Positions 23,801-34,208 of a stretch of 64,000 bases of DNA are shown here, piece after piece. Origin of the DNA: Apostichopus japonicus (Eukaryota; Echinodermata; Holothuroidea; Aspidochirotida; Stichopodidae); assembly GCF_037975245.1 (NCBI RefSeq), contig NC_092579.1, positions 4,304,001-4,368,000 on the forward strand. The letters run 5' to 3'. A program made the translations under genes and the position numbers. Within the stretch, counting starts at the first letter, position 1. Each line of letters begins with the position of its first letter. A model generated the notes under the pieces. The model was not told where the DNA came from, did not search any database, and saw nothing but the letters and a program-made list of their open reading frames with translations.

Positions 23801-25130
23801 TGAAGCAGGGGGTGTTGAGAGGAGGAGGAGGGGGGGGGAACAATGTCCACCACATCAACAATCCAAGTTGCCTTTTTATGAAAAAGTTTTCTTGTTGCTT
23901 CAACTGTACCTGTCATCTCTGTTCGTTTTTTTAAAGTTATAAAACTCAATTCCATTTTTCAGATTTCCATTGCTGTTTTACATATCTCAAGTTTATCCAC
24001 TCTTTCACTTTTGTCTTTCCCTTCCTTTATCATTTTTTATTTTTTTTTATTTTTTTTTTTGGCTGCTATAAGGAAATTTCCTTACTCCCTCTTTCACAGG
24101 TAATTTGGAAATTGCTTTCTCCATGTAATATGATTCTTGCTTGCTTTTTGCTATCGTAATTGGAAAACCTTGGCACATTTCTAGTACTCACTGGGGAATG
24201 TTGTGAAGCATGCTTCAGAATGCAAAACACAGGATCTGAAACCATGCAAGCATTCCTGAAAATGAATTGTACATTAACAGTTATATCACCTTTGATCTTT
24301 CTGTATATGGGCAATTATAATTATAAAAGTATTATAGTTTACCATATTTAAGATAAATAGCTTTCCCCATACTTGGCATTTGTTTTTGTAGAAACTGTTC
24401 ATGTTATTACAATCAATTTCATGTCTGGAATAAAACTAAGCAGGATGATAGATCAATAAAAAAAATTGTAAAAAAAGTTGTAACTATTACAATGACCCCA
24501 TTTGCACATGGATTTTCTTTTTCTGACATGACTACTGTAAGAATAGCATCATGTTTTGTAAAACTCTCAAGCAACAGATAAAGTTACAAGAAAACTGAAT
24601 GCATCAAATTGATTTTTTTGGGGGGGTGGAGGGGGTTACAGAACTATCATCAGTAAAGGGTAAATAATAAAACATTACCCTTTATTTTACTTTATTTTAT
24701 ATATTTATTTGACTATGGCATATTAAGAACATCAAGTTTCTATTTCAGCCCATCCTTTCAAATGCCACCGGAATGTGACCTCTGTTTATATTTTCAACAA
24801 AATAGCAAAACCAAGAGTCAGAAGTGACAGTCATTAACAAAATGAACATTCTCCTTGAGGCACACTTCAATTAATCACTTAAATTCAGGTTGGGAAGGGG
24901 TCCAGGGAGCAAGGTGGGGGCAACGAATTCCACATATCTTTCTAAAAGAATGATTAAATTACAGAAAGGGTTTTGACTCTAAGAAATAGACCTTTTAAGG
25001 TATTTCTCAGTACCCAGATGTATTAGTCGTATACGATCAAATTAATTCAAAAATTCATCCACACAAAAACGAACGATGTAAGCACTTTGGATGGTGGAAT
25101 TTGAAGGAAGGGCATTGACCGGGAGGGGTC
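20825..25130. other. Non-coding sequence, no supported gene
   Basis: No recognisable gene. G-rich spots lie at 21443-21470 and 23817-23840, and T-rich runs at about 24028-24060. A 200-bp segment at 22089-22288 is bounded by a pyrimidine-tract AG and a GTGCAG|GTAATA donor and is open on the plus strand, but its translation resembles no known family. Confidence 0.45.
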
Positions 25131-25235
25131 AGTCATAAAGGGCGCAGTGTTAAAAGGTTACCAATTCATTCTACTCACGGTAGAACGAGGGTGCTAAGGT
25201 TGTGGGGAGACACGTATGTGAGGAACGAAGTAAAT
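25131..25235 (+). repeat. Dispersed repeat shared with 40452-40560, copy 1
   Basis: Shares with 40452-40560 the blocks AGTGTTAAA, GGTTACCA/TGTTACCA, TTCATTCTA, and 'GTGCTAAGGTTGTGGGGAGACA' (22 bp, described by its ends). Both copies are in the same orientation and about 105 bp long. I do not recognise the class. Confidence 0.7.
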
Positions 25236-28200
25236 TATGGATGCTGCTATTCTCTGATTGGTGGACAATGATCATGTGACACAGCTTAGTGTGCTAAATT
25301 TTTCAGCAATGTGTTATCACTTTATTTTATATATTAAAGCAAATTTTGAAAAAGCTCTAGTTAATTCCTCTCTACGGCATGTCAGGAGGAAATTTTCAAA
25401 TCTCATCTGAATCGCAACAAAATCATCCTTGAAGCAAATTTATTTGTCGAGCTTTAGTTTCTGCAACTATTCATCTCACCATGCACAGAACACTGAACAC
25501 CAAATGTTTAAGTCTGGCTGGACCGGGGTCTGGATGACATCTTGTTAAAAAGACCCAGACTCTCCTAAAGCACTAGTTAAATAAGTCTGATTCACTCACA
25601 ATTTTCACAGAAGAGGACCAAGCCCCTCAAAATAAGTAGGCAATGAAAGACATTTTAAGCAGACTTCTTCCGACCCACATGGATGCAAATACTGTACATC
25701 CATTACTTATAACTTTCAGTATCCTAAACAAAGCTCTTGATTAATTTAGGCAGGTCATTGTTCCAAGAGACAATACAACAATCTTATTATCATTGATCAT
25801 TAAAAAACCCTCCCCTCCCAATTTCACTTTAACCTTCTTTCCTCTCCCCCAGACTTGCTTTCCCCTATCCCAAAATACTTAGACAGATGTAAATTATAAA
25901 ACTGTTTGAGGGTCTTTGTTCTAAAAGCCTGTCACTCCAGCTACCAAACTGTAAAACAAATATATAGCTTTTAAATACAGCTCATAGAATCCATGGAAAT
26001 ATATATTACTGGCCTGGGAATGTTTATTTTAGAACCATATCTGTAACCCATCTTTTCTCCAAACTGGCACTATCCCTGTTGTCACTACTCAAAGATAAAT
26101 ATGTTATTGAAAATACATCTCGGGCATTAAATGCAAGCTGGCATTTTAGTGCCTGTCTGTGTGTGGATTGTGTTTTATCCTCATCACTAGAAACAGTTAT
26201 ATACAAACATCCACCTATGAACAGATATTTTTCTTCGAAAAAAAAAGGCATAAAATTACGACCAAGATCGTCCCGTTATTGAACGCTCATATTCTACAGT
26301 GTGCATGATATAGTTTAAGGTATGTGTTCAATGATGCAATCTTTAATAACAACTATAAATTTTAAGCTAATAAAACAATCAAGATAAACAAACCAAGTCT
26401 TCATTTGACCAAACAGAAATATGGCAATAGAAGCTGCAGTTTGAATTTTAAGTAGATAAGAATGGCATTTGACTTTAATAGTACCATCAAACTGTCGTGA
26501 TTGGTGTGCATACTTACACAAGCTAAGCCTACTGTACTCACAAAGGCTACAGTTGAAGCAGAAGAGTTTTAAAGGACATACTCCAAGTATAGAGTAAAAT
26601 GATTGACTGAACGAAGAAAAAAAAAACGTGAATATACCTTGAAATTAGGTTTTGATTTCTTTGAATTCTGCATTTGAACTATGTGTACACAGCTTCAACA
26701 CTGAATAAATTTCACCAGCAAAGTAACTTGTAACCTAATGACCCTGCTAGTTTTGTACTTTACATTACATTTTGCGAAAAGACCTTACTGTTACCACGGA
26801 AATGGATCAGGAGTGATTTTAGTCAACTATATCTCCAGACAGTACATTGAAGACCTTCTCTTGTAAATTTCATTATTTTGGAAAGACTTCATTCCTCTGT
26901 ACAAACAGTTCAGTAACAAATGAATCTACTATACAGACATTACAACTTGTGTCTATGAGGCAAACTATAATTCTTCTCTGTCTGTTATTAGTGACACAGC
27001 ATCTGTTTAGCATAGAAACATCTGTCTTCCTATAACACACTGATACACACAGTACACACACACGATTCAACACAAAAATCTCCATATATACTGTACTGTG
27101 CAAGTGCAATTTTGTAGAGGTCCCAAAACATTCTGGTTTGAGGTTTTCTTCTTTTTTTCTCCTTCTTTTTTTATTCCCTTTTTTTTTGGACAAATAATAA
27201 AAAAAATTCTTGTTATGACTCTAAAAGCACAAAAAAACACTTACACTGACTCACTCATGGCCCAGAGCCCCTTTCCCTGCCTATCAAATGTTACACTCAA
27301 AACTTACACTCAAAACAGTATGTCGTAGTCTCACCGACAAGAAGCCAGCACACCATGAATAAAGTCACAGCGTAAGTTAAAGAAATGAAAGCCTTTTTAA
27401 GGTGTGTTTGTTGTTATGTGAGTGCACAAGTTAATATCAAGATATTCTGTAACCAGCTCTGTGATTCGTACACACAGTTAGCTGAATGCTGTATAGGAGA
27501 AGTGTACAATCTGTCAACATGTACAGTAGTACATAGGATAAACCAAGGTTGTGATCTTTGAACACCAAAAGAATACCTTAAAACTTACCTGGTATGAGCA
27601 GTATTCCCAAGAAGCAAATTTATCTTCCTCACATCTACTAATCTGCCATGTACTACCATGCCTAGTGCAAACATCGGTAATAGTTTAAGCCCTGTACCCC
27701 CTCAGTAATCACCTCAAATCCATCAATGTGTTTACAGCACATCATTTGTGAAAATTCCTCCCTCGGATGGCATGGACCACTTGACACTCGGTGGTAGGGT
27801 TTGAGGGATGCACGGTGCCACGGTCCCAATAACTCTCACAACGTTTGATCATCATGTGAGGGGCATGGTGGTTGCCACTGGTGTGCAATTTCAACACCAG
27901 TGAATGTTGGTCTGACTCCTGCCCCTCCTACCCAGTATCCCCCCCCCCCCTAATCTGCATCTTGGTCTCTGAGATATCTTTACTGTTTCCTTCATATCAT
28001 AATAATGGGATGTCTTTTCATTTATGTATATCGTTATGGACATATTTTTACAGCCTGGTTTACGTAATAACTCTTGTATTATTTGCAGATCTATATATCC
28101 TTGGTTAACTGTGGAGTGATGCAAATATAAACATTACCCTCCTTTACACAGTAGTTCAAATAGAGAATAGGGAATTTTACAACACAATTAGCATGCTAGA

Positions 28201-28320
28201 GGAGGGTGCATTCATCATTTATAAATGTTGTAATTTATACTGGAATCAAGAAATTGAAGAAATTGAGAAATTGAGACAGAAACTGTGAAAAAAAGCAAAT
28301 TAGTTAATAACATCTTTCAC
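25236..28320. other. Non-coding sequence, probable start of calcium channel intron 1
   Basis: If the CaV3 call at 28321-28669 is right, this lies in its first intron after the start codon (minus strand). No second CaV3 exon, which should carry an S1 transmembrane segment, was recognised on the minus strand. T/C-rich tracts lie at 27143-27190, and a C run at 27940-27953. Confidence 0.4.
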
Positions 28321-28669
28321 TGTAAAAGGATATGGCCAACAAACCAGCTGTATGCACCACAGTCGGGGGAAATGCAGCTGACCGAGACAGTAAAAGACTT
28401 TCTCGTTCAGACCTGGGAAGGGCAGGTCATCTTCCGAGGTACTCGATCGATTGGACATCGAGTGACCGTCTTCTTTGTAGTCTTGGTCATCCTCATCTTC
28501 GTCGTCTGTATCGGACATGTAATCATCCGGTCCCGGGCCCCGGTCTTCGTCCACGTACAACGGAGTGTCGTAGGCGGTCCGGCGTAGGATTCCTTGGGGG
28601 CTCTGGGTGCTGGTGTGGGCCACTTCATAGGTGATTTCGTCCTCCACAGGTTTGGCAGCCATAATCGAT
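28321..28669 (-). CDS. T-type voltage-gated calcium channel alpha-1 subunit (CaV3), first coding exon
   Basis: Voltage-gated Ca2+ entry channel of the plasma membrane; this exon encodes the cytoplasmic N-terminus leading to repeat I. The start ATG is at 28662-28660, just inside a CCCCCTTTCAG acceptor (exon edge 28669), implying an upstream 5'UTR exon. Residues about 40-80 are Asp/Glu/Ser-rich (DTDDEDEDDQD, SSTSEDD). Then comes the diagnostic block LPFPGLNEKVFYCLGQ, PRLWCIQLVC.P. This matches the CaV3 pattern LP(Y/F)PxL...VFFxLxQ...PRxWC(I/L)..VC.P that precedes S1. The donor is uncertain: GTGAAA after 28321, GTTGGC after 28341 or GTTTGT after 28345. The track frame continues to 28300 only because intron sequence happens to be open. 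The local sequence is clearly more GC-rich than its surroundings. Plus-strand frames over it are shadows. Confidence 0.72.
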
Positions 28670-29772
28670 CTGAAAGGGGGAGAGATGTATTAAAATGAAA
28701 GAATATCAGAACGAAAGACTATGAAAGCGGTCGGCCATGAGGACCAAAGTCTGCTTGGATTGGGTATAAATTTACTTAAAATGATGACAGACTTATTAAA
28801 CTCTTACATTGCAATCTTCTTCTGTTCATAACTTACTTGGACCATCTGCAAACTAATATGGAGAAAAAATCAAATGCGGGTTGGGAAGAATTTTGGTGGT
28901 TCGTGGGATGTTTTCTAGACCATGGAAAATATATCTGAAGTTTTCAAAGCTTGCCAGTCAAAAGAAATTCAGTAATTTCTTTCTGCTGTTGTCTTAGCAT
29001 CAAGTCAATAGTCTGAGAAAGCTTTCATGTACATAATTCCGGTCATCGACTCAAGAGGGTTAGGACTCAATGCTCATCAAAGATCTTGGGGTTGTGGGCC
29101 TAAAAGACAGTTGACTTTATATGACCAGTTATTGCAACTGTACACACCACCCACCTTCTAGTCTGTAGTCTGTAAAAGTAGCTTATTTTGGCGATGCTAA
29201 GTTTGCACAGCAAAGAATATTTTCTGAATGTAAAACTTTGATATGTTATTGTACTAAGAACTATCAATAATTTATACAGTACGCACTGCAGAACTGCAAT
29301 CAATCAGCTTGACACATATATACTGTACTATGGATCAAGAACATAAAAAAAAACAAATCTTGGCCGCGGAAATACCTTATTGTACCGTAGGAAAGATACC
29401 TTTCTTGTTTCAAAGACAAATGAAGGTTTGTAAATTGATAGAAAGTTTTAAGACAAATAATAAAAAAATAATAAGAAATTGTTATACTTTTTTTTGGCAT
29501 GTCAAAATGTGCAATTCATGATCTGATGATCCCTTACCATTGGTTACAACTGGTTTCAAATATTACAAAATAATAGTGCAAAATAATTTGATATACAATT
29601 TCAGAAATAATGTGAATTCTTAATGTTAAAGGCACTACAAAAAGCAGCATGATATGTTTTCACAAGGGGAAGGAGCTGGAGTTAAAGAATGGTATGCTAG
29701 AAAGGATAGAGAGATTGGTTGGTTTGTCCACAAAGTTGCCAAATATCACATTATTAAACCTAACACTTTTAC
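28670..29772. other. Non-coding sequence upstream of the calcium channel start
   Basis: It begins (reading minus strand) with the pyrimidine-rich acceptor of the CaV3 coding exon, so at least its left part is probably a 5'UTR intron. No 5'UTR exon, promoter or other gene could be identified. Confidence 0.4.
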
Positions 29773-30695
29773 ACATCATCATCATTAATCGTCATAGACT
29801 CTGAAGAGTCCGTGGACGCTGTCTCAAAGCGATGCGAGATGACCGGCGAAGTGGAGCTGGTTGGTGACCACGTATCCGCAGATGAATCCGGGAAAGAGCC
29901 TGCTGTTTTGCTTCCTCCATTGTGAGACGGGTTGAGGCTCTGATGTTATCATACCAGGTCATCCGAGGCCGCCCACAACTAATCACTGTGCCCAGAACGG
30001 CACCTGACAAGGGGTCCCACTGGAGACCCTGTTGACGGGCGATGTGGCTGAACCAGTCCATTTTTCTCTGCACAATAGTGTCATAGGTGAATAGCCATCT
30101 ACCATCTATCATTCGCATAAGTGACTCGTTGGTAACGTGGTGTCTCCAATTGACACCTAGCAGCCATCTTCAGACGGTACGACCAAAAGCATCCAGTTTG
30201 GCTGCATCCGAATTCTTAATCGACCATGTAGTAGAGCCATAGGTCAACCTAGACATTACTAGGGCTCTGATGACCAGAAGCTTAGTCGCAACGGAGAGGT
30301 GTGGGCTTCGTAGGTACTTGCACTTGCGGAGTGTAGTCTTGGCTATGCCGATCCGCTTGCTGATTTCTGGAGTATCATCAGTGTTGTGGGTGATGGTGGA
30401 GCCGAGATACATGAATGAGTTAACATTGGGGATAATGGAGGTCCCCAGGTGGATGGTATCGGTAGAGTTCGGGTCCGTCTTGATGACAACGTGGGCCGTT
30501 TTTCCCTGGTGTATCACAAGCTGATAGGGCTTGGAAACGTCCGCTAAGATGTTGAGAGCCGTTTCTGCTTCCGCAGCGGATAGCGCAAACAGGACAAGAT
30601 CATCGGCGTATCTCAGTTCCTTCACTGTGCGGTCTCCTAGGTAGCACCAGGCAAACCAGCGGTCCTTGCATGCCATTCCCTCATAAGGCATTCAA
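29773..30695 (-). mobile_element. 5'-truncated, degraded non-LTR retrotransposon (endonuclease-RT type)
   Basis: On the minus strand two same-frame open stretches, 30691-30170 (173 codons) and 30118-29792 (108 codons), are separated by one TGA at about 30172 (GRTV*RWLLG) with no other break. The first carries the RT catalytic box LRYADDLVLF (residues 26-35) and the palm/thumb 'YLGSTIT...EISKRIGIAK' region. The second continues with 'WFSHIARQQG' and 'GRPRMTWYDNI', the C-terminal signature often annotated as endonuclease-reverse transcriptase (RTE or craniofacial-development-protein-2-like). The APE endonuclease domain and most fingers are missing. The 3' end is an (ATG)n-type tail, seen as CATCATCATCATT at 29773-29785. 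Not functional as it stands. Confidence 0.85.
29792..30691 (-). pseudogene. Reverse transcriptase C-terminal remnant with one stop codon
   Basis: Coding part of the LINE above. It holds the catalytic Asp pair of YADD, the connection domain and the C-terminal GxPRxTWxDN motif, ending in a natural stop at about 29792-29794. One in-frame TGA, where related proteins have Arg or another sense residue before RWLLG, splits it. A TGA sits immediately before the first ATG and marks the truncated 5' edge. A full-length element of this class would encode roughly 900-1000 residues; about 300 remain. Confidence 0.82.
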
Positions 30696-33600
30696 TTTTT
30701 TTACGCATATCATTCATTTTTTATGCATATCACTAATGAATTGGTTCTGGATGCAACCTTCCTTGAAGCAATATATATTAGGTTCCGGTGTATGCACAAA
30801 GTAGTGTGTAAGACTTACTTATTTAAAGAATTACTTGAAGGGAATGTGTGATGTACTGTACTTTCCAACCCTTTTTTATCACAGGATACCTAGCACAAAA
30901 GCTTGTCCATATTTTCTTTTCATTTTTTTATTGCAGCTAGGCTTTGTTTTTTGACATTCTTAAAGGTTCCTACAGTACTGTGTATATATGACTGAAAGAT
31001 TGGCCAAAATTATAACACTATTTAGTGATCAATCTTTGTATGTATATATGAATGATGAAACACCGCTGGAAGATCTTAAACAAACGGAATTGGAAATTAA
31101 TAATAGATGCCTTGCGGTAATTCATAAAAAAAAAAATTCATAAAAAAAACTGAAGTTAAAGCATTGAAGGAGAATGGTGGATAGCACTATCTAAATCTAG
31201 TTAATTATGGAAAAGGCTGGCATAAGGCTACATGTATGCATAGTACATACTGTACACACGGCTTTTTATACAGAAGAATTATGACCCTGATATTATACTA
31301 TGCATATTGATATTAACAAGCAAACTTGGCTCATATCACCTGACATTGGAGAAGCTTATTTGAAGATCTTTGCTAAATTTTTCATTGAACAGATAACAAA
31401 AGCATGATTTAATACAAAAAAAATTTTACTCAGGTCAAAGTACTTTTACCCTTTTTTTGCTAAAAATGGCATAGACTAGGGATTTTGTTACCGAAGGTCG
31501 GAAACGAGAAATATATTGAGGTTATAGTTTAGACTACTTTTTGGTGAATGTGCTGGGTTTGTGGTTGTTACCATTGGTTACCATTTGTCACAATATTCCT
31601 CATAGGAAAGAAGATTTTGAAATTATATATACAAATATTCTTGCTATTTACCTTGAAACTCTTTTAAACACACAAAGCAAATATGCTAGCAAAGATTTAC
31701 ATGAAATCATCATGCTTGCTGGATACTTGATACAAGGAAAAAAAGCAATACAGTGGTTTCAGAAGAGACATTTTAGTGATTAAATTGGAAACAAACAGAG
31801 TTCACAAGAAGCATCATACAGCAGACTACTACACAGGCGGGTTGATCAAAAGCAAAACAAAACTTACAGTACCATACTTTTGAAGTATTCAGTTACTTAA
31901 CGTATTACTTTCAAGCGCCCAGGTATTCAGTCTGTAGTACAAAGCCGCAGATAGACTTAATTTGTAATACACCGCAGAAAGACAATGAACACCAGACAAC
32001 TGGTTACAGAGAACTTAGGAACACAGAATAAGTCAGCAATCAATCAATTAAACAGGTTCAGTCATGCATGGTAAAAAGCCATAAAGCTGGTTCAATGTCA
32101 GACATGGATGGAACCTACATTTTACATGCACCCTCTGGATTCGAAAATTTAAAGGTGAAAATAACCCACAGGAATTCCATTTTGTTGACAGTTCTTTAGG
32201 CAACAAAATCCATATAGGAAGGACGTACCTTTTCTTGAGGTTACAACATAATTGTGTCAAATTTACCATCAACATTTCAGGGGGAGGGGGAGGGAGAGGG
32301 GAACGGGAGGGGAAGGGGGGAGGGAGAGGGAGAGGGAGAGGGGAAAGGGAGGGGAAGGGAAGGGGCAAGTGGGTGGACAAACCCGGGGCAAATTAGGAGG
32401 TTCAAAAAGAATTACTTCTTTATCAATTTTTTTAATTAAACATAATGTGGTCTATTATTTTTTGGGATAAATCCTGAGCATATTTTAACATTTGGGATGG
32501 TGACATCTGGTAATCTTCCTTAGTGAAAACAATGTTAATTTTAATATCTAGTAAATACAGTATGATATATTCATGCTACAATTAGTTTTTAGCAATAGAA
32601 TTTTCAAATACATCCTCAAAGGCTTTAATAGAAGTTAGCTAAATTGTTAAAAGAAAATTTATCTGGCACATTTAAAGTGTGACATATTTTTTACTTGAAG
32701 CAAAATCGTCAGTCTGAACTTTAAACAAGACACAGGGAATTCTTTCAAACTGAACAAGTGTTTTTCTTGCACCTAGTTGAGAAATTGGGGAAGGGGGAAT
32801 AAGAGTTATTCATAGTACTTACTCATCTCTTAAGCTCATAATTTTAATGAGATAACAGGCTTTTTAAGCTCTTGCAACTTGACTCTCATTAGCATTTTGC
32901 ACCAAATCACATTCCTTGTAATTGCCTTCATCATGCAGTTTATAAACAAATTTGTACACATTCTTTTAATACAGCCCTCATGTCGTCAAACATATTTGCT
33001 TGGTGACCCCAATTTTGCACCTTCATGGACTTGGCAACCCTCCAGTGGAACATGTTGCATCCAGGGGGGGGGGGTGTTTATGTATGGGAGGAAGAGATAA
33101 CAATATTAAATGATTAAGTGTTCTTAATTGCAAATTTGTTTTAGAATTTGAAACTTTTGAGGAAAGTATGTTCAAGATTTTCCACTTTTTTTTAACAAAT
33201 ATATCAGCTAATTTTTTGAAAGTGTTCTGAACGCCACTAAATACCAGGACATACTTTAGAACACCCCTCCATCCTGGACACCACCTGTAAATTCCCCCCC
33301 CCCCCACGTACCTAGTGACAGTACTACACCATGCAAGAATAAGATGACTGGCAGAAGGAAACCCTTGTGCCTTCAATTTTGAAGATGCTGTGACATTAAT
33401 TACCAGAGAATGTGTCTCCTGTAAAGAGCTGATTGGCTATGGTGAATTTATTTAACCTGAGGATACCGTGCAATCAACGTTTCCCTGAGAACGATGGACT
33501 AATTCAAGGAGCTTTTATGTTAAGTCTTCAACAATAATGAAAATCCCTTCATAGTTTACAATTAATCAACCAAATGGAAATTTCAAGAAAAGCTATCCTT

Positions 33601-34129
33601 CTCACAGCTTTTTCTTCTTATTTTCTTTGGGGGAGGGGCGGAGGGGGGGTTGGAAATAAACGACAGGGGCAATGCACACGTGTGCACCCTTAAATTATTA
33701 TGTCAACATTGCAAGGACTACTTGGATGAAATTAAAATACCAAATCAATATTTACATGTTTATTTCTTGATAGCAAGCCAGACCGCAAGACCAGTTGACA
33801 CAACCTTCCTTCTTTTATATTAATTAATTTCATTCACTCCACAATACACAATATCTCTGAATGAGAAACTTCAACACAGTACTGTATGCCAAAACTGTTG
33901 AATAGTTTAAAGTTCAATTACGCTGGGACAAACTCAAACTGTCAATTGTAAGTCATACATAGAGTTGAGCGTGTTAAACTTAAAGTACATGTACATGAGT
34001 CATCAAGAGGCAGCCCTGGATCAATTAAGAGCTCGTAAGCCGGGAGAGAGACCACATGGAAAAGGTGAGATAAGAAATGCGAACAAAGAAAGGAGCATGG
34101 TCCTATTAAAAGTTATTTTCTAAATGCTA
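30696..34129. other. Non-coding sequence with polypurine and homopolymer tracts
   Basis: No gene recognised. It holds the polypurine tract at 32280-32375 (listed separately), a G run at 33063-33072, and a C run at 33294-33305. Confidence 0.45.
32280..32375 (+). repeat. Polypurine (GGGGA/GGGAGA)n tract
   Basis: About 95 bp of nearly uninterrupted purine on the plus strand with many runs of three to six G. Capable in principle of G-quadruplex or triplex (H-DNA) formation. The Gly/Arg/Glu-rich and Pro/Ser-rich frames across it are compositional. Confidence 0.85.
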
Positions 34130-34208
34130 CACACATCTGTAAAGCGCATTGAGCAACCTTAAGGTTGGATTCTGCACTATATAAGACTAATTAATATTAT
34201 TATTATTA
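34130..34208 (+). mobile_element. 3' end of a SINE or CR1/L2-like retroposon
   Basis: The stretch 'GTAAAGCGCATTGAGCAACC', then 'GCACTATATAAG', then (ATT)n has the form AAGCGC-TTGAGCA ... CTATATAA ... (ATT)n. This is the common 3' terminus of many marine-animal SINEs and CR1/L2-type LINEs. The 5' extent is not clear. Confidence 0.6.
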
